This document shows, piece after piece, positions 44,441-52,852 of a stretch of DNA of 64,000 nt; the first letter of the stretch is position 1, and every line of letters begins with the position of its first letter. Location of the stretch: positions 1-64,000 of the forward strand of contig CATVXH010000007.1 in assembly GCA_958347955.1 (NCBI GenBank), read 5' to 3'. The notes below the pieces were generated by a model. That model saw only the letters and a program-made list of their open reading frames with translations. It did not search any database and had not been told where the DNA came from. This DNA comes from an uncultured Sutterella sp. GTDB taxonomy: Bacteria > Pseudomonadota > Gammaproteobacteria > Burkholderiales > Burkholderiaceae_F. The translations under genes were made by a program, and so were the position numbers.

Positions 44441-45352
44441 CTAATAATTCAGGGCGTTATAACATTTGCCACTACAGTTGGGGGTACAGACAAGCAAAAA
44501 AGGCAACTTTTGCGTTTGCGCAAATGTTTGCGAAAAAATCAGACGTTGAAGGGATGAAATGTTTTCAAAGTCCTGTGTTGGCAATGTAATCGCGACTTGC
44601 ATGTAGTTGTTGAGTAACAACCAGCGAGCCCGGCTGTCCGTCTCATTGCTTATTTTGATAAGTCCTAAATGCAATAAAGCAAGGCGGCCTTTGGGGGTCA
44701 GAAACGACTGATTCCTGATAGGCTCACCTTCACGCTCACACTTAATTAAATAAGCCATTTCATGAGGCTGAGCCTGATTAAATGCGCACCGATAGGCAGC
44801 CGCAAGAACGCAGTCGCTCCAAGCCCTCAAATCTTTATGGCCAAATTGAGCGAAAACCGGAAAATCTTCCACTTTAAGTCCTGAGGGCATCGATTTGCCC
44901 ATGGCGCTCCCCTTCTCGTCATAGGCAAGCACAGATAAATCGAGTTTGCTATCGGCCGCTCTTACTATATGTATTAGCGCACGCTCGTGATCTTCAGTTT
45001 TGGCAAACTTTTCAATAAAGCGGTTTAAGCGCTCACTTAGTGTTTTGCCCTCGCCCCATGGTTGAGCGCCAATGGAAGTAATCGTTAAAGCGGCAAAAGG
45101 CAATCCATCGGGCGTCGAAAAGACAAAACTCATCGGACGAATCGCTCGAGGCTCTTGAGGTTGAGAATTCGGAGGCGCGGATTGATTCTTTCTGGCTCGA
45201 ACTCTTTCTGTTCGACGATTGGCAATCTCGGCGCTGTTGTCCCTTTGTGAGGTGCCTTTACTCTGACCCTTAACGGTTTTCACAATCAGCCAGAGCACCA
45301 AAAAGATCGCCAAAGCCGAGAGCAACAAGAAAAAATCAAAATCTTTATTCAT
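44441..45352 (-). CDS. Membrane-anchored protein of unknown function
   Basis: A 303-residue protein with one N-terminal membrane helix (FFLLLSALAIFLVLWLIV), a basic linker (RRTERVRARKNQ) and a soluble cytoplasmic domain of about 230 residues, with RAIRPMSFVFSTPDGLPFAA at its start. No family recognised. The layout resembles ZipA-like bitopic proteins, but I do not see the ZipA C-terminal motifs clearly enough to claim it. The gene has no close operon partner. Confidence 0.65.
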   Translation of the reverse strand: MNKDFDFFLLLSALAIFLVLWLIVKTVKGQSKGTSQRDNSAEIANRRTERVRARKNQSAPPNSQPQEPRAIRPMSFVFSTPDGLPFAALTITSIGAQPWGEGKTLSERLNRFIEKFAKTEDHERALIHIVRAADSKLDLSVLAYDEKGSAMGKSMPSGLKVEDFPVFAQFGHKDLRAWSDCVLAAAYRCAFNQAQPHEMAYLIKCEREGEPIRNQSFLTPKGRLALLHLGLIKISNETDSRARWLLLNNYMQVAITLPTQDFENISSLQRLIFSQTFAQTQKLPFLLVCTPNCSGKCYNALNY

Positions 45353-45507
45353 CTCTGTATTCCTTTTTGTGAATTCTAAAAGATTTGATTAAATCCAAAC
45401 ATCATTTATTTTTTTTACAGATGTCGACAATATTTAGCTTTAGGCAACATTGTGAAAGATGAATCTTCATAGAATAAAAAGCAGTTGTGTTTTTTGGGGA
45501 AACGATA

Positions 45508-46359
45508 ATGAAGACGAAACTGGAGAAGGTAAAACTCAATAACGGAGTGAAAATGCCTTCGCTCGGAATCGGTACATGGCAAATCCCCGATTCCGAAGAT
45601 TTGGTGCATTCACTTGAAAATGCCATCGCCTTAGGTTACCGGTATTTAGACACGGCGGCTATCTATGAAAATGAAGGAGCCGTGGGTGAAGCAATCCGCC
45701 GCAGCGGTGTCAAACGTTCTGAATTATTTGTTTCTTCAAAGTGCTGGGCCGCCAATCGAACCTATGATTCCGTGATGCGGGCTTTTGAAGAGTCGCTTAG
45801 GAACTTAAAGCTGGATTATCTCGACTGTTACCTTATTCATTGGCCCTTTACCAAGGGGGATCCTTTGGCATGGCAAAGCGTCAACATCGGAACATGGCGC
45901 GCTTTTGAAAAGCTCTATGAAGACGGACTGGTGAAAGTGATCGGCGTCTCAAACTTTCAGATGCATCACTTGGTGAGTTTCTTGGCCAGAGCCAATGTGA
46001 AACCGGCTGTCAATCAATTGGAGTTTCACCCCGGATACACGCAAAAGTACACGGTGGCATACTGCAAAAAACAGGGCATAACCGTGGAAGCATGGTCTCC
46101 CCTGGGACACGGATCTTTACTTGACGAACCGCAGATTAAGAAAATCGCGGATCGTTACAACCGGACTGTCGCCCAGGTTATTTTGCGTTGGTGCCGACAC
46201 CACGATGTGATTCCGGTCACCCGGGCGCTCACCGGTCCTCATCAGATGGAAAATCTCGAAAGCTTCGACTTTAACTTGAATCAAGAAGACATCGAACGCT
46301 TGGATAAACTGCCTGTGATGGGTTTTTCCGGTCTTGAACCCGATCACGTTAGTTTTTAA
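45508..46359 (+). CDS. Aldo/keto reductase
   Basis: A 283-residue NADPH-dependent oxidoreductase of the AKR family. The catalytic tetrad is visible: Asp and Tyr in YLDTAAIYENE, Lys in SSKCWA, His in CYLIHWP. Cofactor-binding elements are GVSNFQMHHL and the C-terminal IPVTRALTGPHQMEN region. Met 45508 is preferred since GGGGA lies about 10 bases before it. It resembles the 2,5-diketogluconate/methylglyoxal reductase subgroup; the real substrate is uncertain. It is convergent with metQ. Confidence 0.88.
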   Translation: MKTKLEKVKLNNGVKMPSLGIGTWQIPDSEDLVHSLENAIALGYRYLDTAAIYENEGAVGEAIRRSGVKRSELFVSSKCWAANRTYDSVMRAFEESLRNLKLDYLDCYLIHWPFTKGDPLAWQSVNIGTWRAFEKLYEDGLVKVIGVSNFQMHHLVSFLARANVKPAVNQLEFHPGYTQKYTVAYCKKQGITVEAWSPLGHGSLLDEPQIKKIADRYNRTVAQVILRWCRHHDVIPVTRALTGPHQMENLESFDFNLNQEDIERLDKLPVMGFSGLEPDHVSF

Positions 46360-46376
46360 TCACTACTTGCCTATAA

Positions 46377-46405
46377 AAAAATCCGGCCTTCAAAGCCGGA
46401 TTTTT
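46377..46405. terminator. Bidirectional terminator between the aldo/keto reductase gene and metQ
   Basis: AAAAATCCGGC pairs with GCCGGATTTTT around a 7-base loop, with A and T runs on either side, so it can end transcription from both converging genes. Confidence 0.88.
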
Positions 46406-46421
46406 ATCGCGCATTCAAAAA

Positions 46422-47225
46422 TTAAAAGGCCGGTACCACAGCGCCCTGGTACTTGTCTTCGATGAATTTGCGCATTTCAGGAGAAGTCAGCGCCTTGGCC
46501 AACTTTTGAAGATCCTCGCGCTTATCGCCGCTGCGCACAGCCACAATATTGGCATAGGGCGAGTCCTTGCTTTCCATAAACAAGGCATCCTTCATCGGAT
46601 TGAGATTGACACCTAAGGCGTAGTTGGAATTGATCACAGCAAAATCAACGTCATCCAAGGCGCGGGGCAAAACGGCAGCCTCCATTTCGATGATTTGAAT
46701 CTGCTTGGGATTGGATACGATATCCGCGGGCGTGCCATTCACACCCACACCGTCTTTGAGAGTGAAAAAGCCCGCGTCGGCCAAAATCTTCAAAGCGCGA
46801 CCGCCGTTAGTCGGGTCATTTGGAATGGCGACCTTCGCGCCATTAGCGACCGTTTTCACATCTTTGGCTTTTTTGGAATACACGCCCATCGGCTCAATAT
46901 GAACCGCCACGAGGGATTCAAGTTGTAATTTACGTTCCTTTGTAAAGTTATCCAAGTAGGGCTTGTGTTGGAAGAAATTCGCATCCAATTCCTTGTCTGC
47001 CAAAGCCATGTTGGGTTGAACATAATCGGTAAATTCAATAATCTCGAGCTTAACGCCTTCTTTGGCAAGCATGGGCTGCGCGGCTTTTAAAATGTCGGCG
47101 TGCGGCACGGGAGAGGCACCCACCTTGAGCACTCCGCTCTTGGCGGCATCATCAGAGCATCCCACGAGCAATCCGCCGGCAGCGATGGCGCAGACACACA
47201 AAGAAATTAAGGAACGACGTTTCAT
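46422..47225 (-). CDS. metQ: Methionine ABC transporter substrate-binding lipoprotein MetQ/NlpA
   Basis: A 267-residue NlpA/MetQ lipoprotein that captures methionine for an ABC importer. Lipobox GGLLVGC near residue 23, then LKVGASPVPHADILKAAQP, LDANFFQHKPYLDNF and VAIPNDPTNGGRALKIL, all hallmarks of the family. Met 47225 has GGAG 8 bases upstream; the longer frame to 47291 would bury the signal peptide. The usual metN and metI genes are not next to it, so this is an orphan binding protein. Confidence 0.9.
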   Translation of the reverse strand: MKRRSLISLCVCAIAAGGLLVGCSDDAAKSGVLKVGASPVPHADILKAAQPMLAKEGVKLEIIEFTDYVQPNMALADKELDANFFQHKPYLDNFTKERKLQLESLVAVHIEPMGVYSKKAKDVKTVANGAKVAIPNDPTNGGRALKILADAGFFTLKDGVGVNGTPADIVSNPKQIQIIEMEAAVLPRALDDVDFAVINSNYALGVNLNPMKDALFMESKDSPYANIVAVRSGDKREDLQKLAKALTSPEMRKFIEDKYQGAVVPAF

Positions 47226-47502
47226 TTTTTCACTCCACTTTAAACGACCCGACTCATTATCCCGTAAGAGCCGGTGAAAGGGAATACTCATAAACCTCTA
47301 GTTATGGGTAATAGACCTTAGATTTTTCAATAACGAATGCTTTATTTTGAGGCACTTTGCGAAACCTTCCGAATTCCAAAATGCCGGTACCAAAAACTCC
47401 AATGCTCCATAGTCACAGCGTTAAAATGACGCCAGATCATCTCTGACAAAGTCCTGATCTCCTGACGTTCCCCTACTCTCTTTAAATAAACCGGATTCTT
47501 GT

Positions 47503-47641
47503 CCTGAAAAAAAGTTGACACTTTTTGATTACTAATGGAGTGTCAGATGACATACTTCAGAGACTCGACGGAACCGGCTTATCGAGAGTATTGTGCAAAA
47601 ATTGTTGGCTTTCAAAATCGATTTTCTCAGTATGACCGTGA
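47503..47641 (+). mobile_element. Second copy of the inverted-repeat element (left end only)
   Basis: Starts with CCTGAAAAAAAGTTGACAC (47503 on) and reaches a start ATG 47547 preceded by GGAG, reading MTYFRDSTEPAYREYCAKI. End, leader and first codons match the element at 11203. After about 20 codons the frame loses any resemblance and stops at TGA near 47663. No right-hand inverted repeat is found, so this copy is truncated where it joins the glnA remnant. Confidence 0.6.
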
Positions 47642-47755
47642 TCGAATTTCTCGAATGATTTGATTGACAGCTACATCGAATTGAAGATGAAGGATGTTGA
47701 CCGCGACCGTCAAGCGGTTACGCCTTTGGATTTTGAACTCTACTATGCGCTCTAA
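47642..47755 (+). pseudogene. C-terminal remnant of glutamine synthetase (glnA)
   Basis: A frame open from 47642 to TAA 47753-47755 reads SNDLIDSYIELKMKDVDRD, then TPLDFELYYAL. This is the characteristic end of type I glutamine synthetase (IDAYIALRREE...MTPHPVEFELYYSV in E. coli). Only about 37 codons remain. The upstream part has been replaced by the element end, so the original glnA was cut here; a working copy must be elsewhere. Confidence 0.75.
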
Positions 47756-47762
47756 GAGTTAA

Positions 47763-47845
47763 AAAATTGCATCTTGGCCGCAAAAAATTAATATCGAAAT
47801 AATGGAGAGTCTTGCGATATTGCTTTTCGGCCGGGATGCAATTTT
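47763..47845. repeat. Imperfect inverted repeat after the glnA remnant
   Basis: AAAATTGCATCTTGGCCG (from 47763) and CGGCCGGGATGCAATTTT (to 47845) are inverted copies of about 20 bp, with a 40-base spacer. It could be the old glnA terminator or the ends of another small element. Confidence 0.5.
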
Positions 47846-47857
47846 GGATCCTTAAAA

Positions 47858-47897
47858 GAAAAAAAACGGTCTGAAAGGGCCGTCACTTCCAAACCGT
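47858..47897 (-). terminator. Rho-independent terminator of ribB
   Basis: On the minus strand ACGGTTTG pairs with CAGACCGT and is followed by a run of eight T. It lies 27 bp beyond the ribB stop. Confidence 0.78.
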
Positions 47898-47923
47898 CTT
47901 TCGCGTTTAAGTATTTTCTGTTA

Positions 47924-48577
47924 TCAGCAATTGAAAGCCTGACGGTATCTCACCAAGTCTTCAACAGTGATCACACAAAGACCATGCAAGTTGGCGAACT
48001 CACAAACCTGAGGCAGCTTGGCCATTGTGCCGTCCGGGTTCATGAGCTCACAAAGAACTCCGGCGGGGTTGAGACCGGCGATTCGCATCAAGTCAACGGT
48101 GGCCTCCGTATGACCGCGGCGCTCGAGCACGCCGTTGGGACGGGCGCGTAGCGGATACACATGCCCAGGACGCAAAAGATCTTCCGGCTTTCCGTTGGGA
48201 TTGGCGGCCGCCTTAATGGTTGTCACACGGTCCTTGGCACTGACGCCGGTCGTGCAGCCCTTGGCCGCCTCAATGGAGACACAAAACGCCGTTCCCTGCG
48301 TATTCGTGTTGTTTTGCACCATCTGCGGCAAATCAAGCCGCTTGCAGTCTTCGTCGCGCAGACAGACACAAACAATGCCGGAGCAGGCGCGAATCATGAG
48401 CGCCATTTGCTCAACAGTCAAAAAGTCGGTGGATAAAATAAGATCGCCTTCGTTTTCCCGATTTTCATCATCAACCACCATCACACCGCGCCCGGCACGA
48501 AGATCGGCAATCGCGCGCTTGACACGCAGGTAGCTGTCGGCGCCGTATTGCGCCAAAAGGTTTTCAGACTGATGCAT
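47924..48577 (-). CDS. ribB: 3,4-dihydroxy-2-butanone 4-phosphate synthase
   Basis: A 217-residue enzyme that makes the four-carbon precursor of riboflavin from ribulose 5-phosphate. Active-site residues are in VVDDENRENEGDLIL, and further conserved parts are TACSGIV-like RACSGIVCVCL, TTGVSAKDRVTTI and LRPGHVYPLRA then RRGHTEATVDL. It has the length of stand-alone RibB, not of the RibBA fusion. AAAGGA precedes ATG 48577. An FMN riboswitch lies about 90 bp upstream and controls it. Confidence 0.95.
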   Translation of the reverse strand: MHQSENLLAQYGADSYLRVKRAIADLRAGRGVMVVDDENRENEGDLILSTDFLTVEQMALMIRACSGIVCVCLRDEDCKRLDLPQMVQNNTNTQGTAFCVSIEAAKGCTTGVSAKDRVTTIKAAANPNGKPEDLLRPGHVYPLRARPNGVLERRGHTEATVDLMRIAGLNPAGVLCELMNPDGTMAKLPQVCEFANLHGLCVITVEDLVRYRQAFNC

Positions 48578-48664
48578 AGAAAAATCCTTTCTTCAAAACA
48601 GAATTGAAAAAAGGCATCAGGGAGAAGAGGACGCCGAGAATCGATGTCCTCACGAGGAAAGTTT

Positions 48665-48786
48665 TAGCTCTTTCTTCCGGACTTTAACCGTCGGTATCGG
48701 AATCGCACCGATTCTGCTGACCAGGCAAAATTACCCGCGCTCGTGGACTGTCACCACCGGTAGGGAATTTCACCCTGCCCTGAGAC
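48665..48786 (-). promoter_or_regulatory. FMN riboswitch (RFN element) of ribB
   Basis: Read on the minus strand it contains all RFN hallmarks in order: AGGGCAGGGTGAAATTCCC, GGTGGTGACAGTCCACGAGC, GGTCAGCAGAATCGGTG, TTCCGATACCGACGG, and AGTCCGGAAGAAAGAG. It begins only about 12 bp after the hydA stop. FMN binding would lower ribB expression; whether by termination or translation control is not clear. Confidence 0.95.
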
Positions 48787-48797
48787 CGGTGGTGATT

Positions 48798-50642
48798 TTA
48801 ACGCTTTTTTGCAGCTTCGGTGTACCGGGCACTTAAAACATGCCATAACCGACGAATATCCGACGGACTCTTATCGGCTTTTTTCGAGCGATATTCACAG
48901 TGAAGCAGCTCATGAGCGAGGTGCGAGCCCGGTTTGCCCAGCGACTGTCCGTAAAGAGCAGTGATTTCGGGATTTTTGTGAGACTCTCTCACCTTCGCAT
49001 CATCATCGATACGGTAAAGTGCCTCCTGACGGGTGTGCGTGTAGAGCTGATAGTTATTCTTTTTGCGCGGAGTGCCGCCGCCGGCGATACAGCCGCCGGG
49101 ACAGGCCATCACTTCCACAAAGTCGTAGGCAACCTCGCCAGCGCTCATCTTATCGAGCAGGGCCTGCGTCCGTGCCAAACCATGCACAATGGCAATGCGG
49201 ATTGTGCCGAATTCACCTAGCTCCGCTTGCGCCTCTTTAACCCCCTCCAGACCTCGGGCAGGTTCGAAAACCAAAGGTTTCATGGATTCACCGTTATGCG
49301 TGAGCGCGTACACTGTGCGGACGGCTGCCTCCATCACTCCGCCCGTTGTGCCGAAAATAGCTCCGGCGCCTGAATAGTCGGTAAAGAGATGCTCGTCACG
49401 CTGCATGGGTTTGCAGTTTTTCAAATGCATGCCGCAGCGTCTTAAGAGTTTGGCGAGCTCTCTGACAGTCAACACCGCGTCCACATCCTGTCCTTCTTCG
49501 CGTGCCAATGTCGGTCGGAGCGCCTCGCCCTTTTTGGCTGTGCAAGGCATGATGGAAATCACACGAAGCTTTTCGCGCGCGACATTCAATTTGCCCGGCA
49601 ACAGCGCCTTGGCCAAAGCGCCGAACACCGCCTGCGGCGAGCGCGTTGTGGACAGATACTCCATCACCATCGGCGCATGTTTTTCCACATAATTCACCCA
49701 GCCCGGACAGCACGAGGTAAACATCGGAAGCGCGGTCTCTTTATTTTCCGCTCGAGCTTTCAAGCGTTCAAGAAGCTCGGTGCCTTCCTCCATGATGACA
49801 ACGTCTGCGGCAAAGTTCGTATCCATAACGTAGTCAACGCCTATGTGTTTTAAGGCGTAAACAATCAAAGGCTCGACATTTTCACCGGGGCCAAAACCGA
49901 ACTCTTCTCCGAGCGTGACGCGGACCGCCGGAGCCATTTGCACAATCGTCACCGTTTCGGGGTCATCAATCATGTTGAGCACCCGGTCGGTTTCATCTTT
50001 TTCACTCAAAGCTCCGGTCGGACACACTAAGGTGCACTGTCCGCACTGCACGCACTTGGCGGAGTCGGCCCAGCGCTTCGCTCCGGTCATCGCGACGCCT
50101 GCCATCGTGCCGAAATTATCAATGGTAAGCGCGCCGATTCCCTGAATTTGTCGGCACACCTCCACACAGCGTCCGCAGCGGATGCACTTGTTGACGTCGC
50201 GCACGATTCCCATGGAGGAATTGTCATAGGGGCGTTTGGCTATAAAGTTCGATGGCGTCGGCGTATGAGGCATGCCGATAAATAGAGCGACGTCCTGAAG
50301 CTCACAGTTGCCGTGTCTTGAGCAGCTCTTGCAGTCCTGATCGTGATCGGCAAAAAGCAGTTGCATCTGAAGCTGCTGCATTTTTCTCACCCGCTCGTTG
50401 CGAGTGAAAATACGTTGTCCCTTCTTGATCGGCGTGGTGCAGGCTGTCACCACTCTCCCCGTCTCTTCTCCCTCATCGAAAACTTCGACCAAACACATCC
50501 GGCAAGTGCCGGGTGTATGGTTTAGAGGCATGAAGGCGCAAAGCGTCGGAATAAAAACATTATGCTTTTTGGCAACCTGAAGGATTGTTTGACCTTCTTC
50601 AAAATCCACTTTCTGTCCGTTAAACCAAGCAAAATTTTCCAT
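48798..50642 (-). CDS. [FeFe]-hydrogenase catalytic subunit
   Basis: A 614-residue H2-activating enzyme. Domains: N-terminal [2Fe-2S] (Cys35, 47, 50, 68), His-ligated cluster (His100, Cys104, 107, 113), two [4Fe-4S] ferredoxin motifs (CIRCGRC at 153, CVQCGQC at 197), then the H-cluster domain with TSCCPGW (309), MPCTAKKGE (365) and MACPGGCIAGGG (513). All H-cluster cysteines are kept, so it should be active once matured by HydEFG, which are not in the window. Met 50642 has GGAGAGG just upstream. It follows the fused oxidoreductase by 11 bp, suggesting NAD(P)H-linked hydrogenase (HydDB group A, GltD-linked type). Confidence 0.93.
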   Translation of the reverse strand: MENFAWFNGQKVDFEEGQTILQVAKKHNVFIPTLCAFMPLNHTPGTCRMCLVEVFDEGEETGRVVTACTTPIKKGQRIFTRNERVRKMQQLQMQLLFADHDQDCKSCSRHGNCELQDVALFIGMPHTPTPSNFIAKRPYDNSSMGIVRDVNKCIRCGRCVEVCRQIQGIGALTIDNFGTMAGVAMTGAKRWADSAKCVQCGQCTLVCPTGALSEKDETDRVLNMIDDPETVTIVQMAPAVRVTLGEEFGFGPGENVEPLIVYALKHIGVDYVMDTNFAADVVIMEEGTELLERLKARAENKETALPMFTSCCPGWVNYVEKHAPMVMEYLSTTRSPQAVFGALAKALLPGKLNVAREKLRVISIMPCTAKKGEALRPTLAREEGQDVDAVLTVRELAKLLRRCGMHLKNCKPMQRDEHLFTDYSGAGAIFGTTGGVMEAAVRTVYALTHNGESMKPLVFEPARGLEGVKEAQAELGEFGTIRIAIVHGLARTQALLDKMSAGEVAYDFVEVMACPGGCIAGGGTPRKKNNYQLYTHTRQEALYRIDDDAKVRESHKNPEITALYGQSLGKPGSHLAHELLHCEYRSKKADKSPSDIRRLWHVLSARYTEAAKKR

Positions 50643-50653
50643 GACGCCTCTCC

Positions 50654-52660
50654 TTAAACCGCTTGGTTCTGAATATGAGTGATGTTGCCGGGAATCGGCA
50701 ACTGAGTGACCACACCGTATATGCGATAGCAGCGCATGCAACGATTGGACTCGCTAATGGCTTCTTTTTCGGTCATTGAAAGGTCCACTTCTTCAAAATT
50801 ACCTCGACGCTCCTCGTTTGAAAGTGTCTTTAACTTGTGGCGCGGGGCTTTGCATAAATCAATCTTGGGATTATTTTCATGCATCAAATCGCCCTTTTTG
50901 ATGAGCTCACCCATGCGCCTGCGGGCGACAAAGCCCACAGAGCCCCGAGTCAGGTATTCATTGATGGACTGAGCGGCGATTTGACCTTGAGCGAGACCGT
51001 CAATCAATGTGGTAGGACCGGTGGCGGCGTCACCGCCGGCAAAAACACCGGGACGAGTTGTCGCCAAAGCGTCCGAGACAAAAATATTGCCGCGCTTATC
51101 AAACATAATGCCGTCATCATCGCAGAGCACTTCTTTATCCAGGCGCTGACCGATTGCGGCAATTAGATGCGTGCAAGGTAAAACAGTGTCGGTGCCTTCA
51201 ATTTCGATGAGTTTGCCACGGCGAGAGCCGGGGACCTTTTCCTCACGCATTTTGGCGATCTTTAATCCCGTGACCTTGCCTTCTTCGCTCAAAATTTCTT
51301 TTTGCACAGAAAGGAAATGGAAAACAATTCCTTCTTCCTTGGCGGCAATCACTTCCTCGTGATCGGCGGGCATTCCCTCTTCGGTCCGACGGTAAACCAC
51401 ATGAACCTGACCGTCGGTTAAACGGACGGCTGAACGGGCGCAATCCATGGCGACGTTGCCACCGCCGACAACGACCACATCGCCGGACAGTTTAAAGGGC
51501 TTGTTACCGGTGACGGCCCGTTCGACTTTTTGCAGGAAGTCAATGCCGTTAAAGTATCCGGTCAAGGTGGTGTCTTCGTTTTCAAGACCGAGATACATGC
51601 CCTTAGAACAGCCGACACCTAAGAAAATAGCGTTATAGCCGCGCTTAAAAAGATCAGCGATTGAGAAATCGTACCCCAGGCGTTGGTGATAGAAATACCG
51701 ACCGCCCAATTCGGTGATTACTTCGGTTTCGCTTTCAAGCAGGCCTTTGGGCAATCTGTACTGAGGAATGCCGACCTGAGCCATGCCGCCCGCGTGACTG
51801 TTGGCCTCAAAAATGTCGACTTTATAACCTTGAAGCAGCAAGTGATAGGCGCAGTTGATGCCGGCGGGACCGGCGCCGATCACGGCTACTTTGGGACTCA
51901 ACGGATTGGTTTCCCTCTGCGCCTGATGGAAAAGCTCTTGCATGGGGCCAGTGGCGTCGGCCGCATATCGCTTAAGATTTTTGATATCCACCGGACTGTC
52001 AAGATACTGACGGCGGCAGGCTTTCTCGCAATAGCGTACGCAGACCCTGCCGCAGCTGCCCACGAGCGGATAGTGCCGCAATAAAACCGCCGCGCTCATC
52101 TCAGGCTCGCCCGCTTTAATGTAGTCGATGTAACGGGGCACATCGACGTGCGCCGGGCAGGCTTCAATACAGGGGGCGCTCATGAGCGTGTAATAGTCGT
52201 ATACATTCTCAGCGACGGGTTGTGCGTGTAGGAGCTCTTCCGGACAAAATTCCAGTGCCCCCAACAGCGCGACGGGCGTCGTTTGACCGATTCCGCACAA
52301 GCTCGTCTCCTTCATCTGAAGAGCCACGGATTTCACATATTCCCAATCCACTTCACCGGCTTTGCCCTTGACCGCTTTTTCAAGCGCCTCGGCAATTACC
52401 AACACACCCACGCGGCAAGGCGTGCATTTTCCGCACGTCTCTCTTGCGGCGCGTTGGTAGTAACGCCACAACGAGAACGCGAGATTGGCCCTGCGGTCCA
52501 TCACCAGAAAGCCGCGGTCACAAACAAAACTCATGATCGGGTTGCCGGGATTGAACTGTGAGAATTGCTCAAGAGGCAGATTCTCCGGAGCCGTCGGGGT
52601 AAATGTGGATCGGTTATCGTAAAAGCGTCCGTCCCATACGCCGAAAATCAAGGGATTCAT
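50654..52660 (-). CDS. Fused NuoF-tail/GltD-like FAD oxidoreductase, hydrogenase partner
   Basis: A 668-residue protein of three parts. Residues 55-140 are the C-terminal [4Fe-4S] domain of NuoF-type subunits (ETCGKCTPCRVG, SLCGIG), without the FMN/NADH part. Residues 160-235 are a ferredoxin-like domain as in GltD/NfnB (CIEACPAHVDVPRYI, GSCGRVCVRYCEKAC). Residues 258-620 carry FAD (VIGAGPAGINCAYHLLLQGY) and NAD(P)H (VVVGGGNVAMDCARSA) sites. It probably passes electrons between NADPH and the hydrogenase. Start taken at ATG 52660; TTG 52684 is possible and neither has a good ribosome site. Confidence 0.85.
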   Translation of the reverse strand: MNPLIFGVWDGRFYDNRSTFTPTAPENLPLEQFSQFNPGNPIMSFVCDRGFLVMDRRANLAFSLWRYYQRAARETCGKCTPCRVGVLVIAEALEKAVKGKAGEVDWEYVKSVALQMKETSLCGIGQTTPVALLGALEFCPEELLHAQPVAENVYDYYTLMSAPCIEACPAHVDVPRYIDYIKAGEPEMSAAVLLRHYPLVGSCGRVCVRYCEKACRRQYLDSPVDIKNLKRYAADATGPMQELFHQAQRETNPLSPKVAVIGAGPAGINCAYHLLLQGYKVDIFEANSHAGGMAQVGIPQYRLPKGLLESETEVITELGGRYFYHQRLGYDFSIADLFKRGYNAIFLGVGCSKGMYLGLENEDTTLTGYFNGIDFLQKVERAVTGNKPFKLSGDVVVVGGGNVAMDCARSAVRLTDGQVHVVYRRTEEGMPADHEEVIAAKEEGIVFHFLSVQKEILSEEGKVTGLKIAKMREEKVPGSRRGKLIEIEGTDTVLPCTHLIAAIGQRLDKEVLCDDDGIMFDKRGNIFVSDALATTRPGVFAGGDAATGPTTLIDGLAQGQIAAQSINEYLTRGSVGFVARRRMGELIKKGDLMHENNPKIDLCKAPRHKLKTLSNEERRGNFEEVDLSMTEKEAISESNRCMRCYRIYGVVTQLPIPGNITHIQNQAV

Positions 52661-52750
52661 AATTTGAACGCACAGCAAAGCCAATCAAGCCGCCGCGCGC
52701 CGCCTCCTTTTTTTTCCTAAATTCGTTAATCGGTCCAAATAAAGTTCATC

Positions 52751-52793
52751 TTGAGCTCGATTTACTTTCAAAGGGGTATGCATGCGAGCTCAA
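52751..52793. repeat. Inverted repeat upstream of the oxidoreductase-hydrogenase operon
   Basis: TTGAGCTCG (52751-52759) and CGAGCTCAA (52785-52793) form a perfect 9-bp inverted repeat with a 25-base spacer. It may be an operator or a weak terminator for the threonine-synthase-like gene. Confidence 0.4.
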
Positions 52794-52852
52794 AATGAAA
52801 ATCAAACCTCTTAATTATGCCTGTTAGCAGAGCGTAATAGCCATAATGCTCT

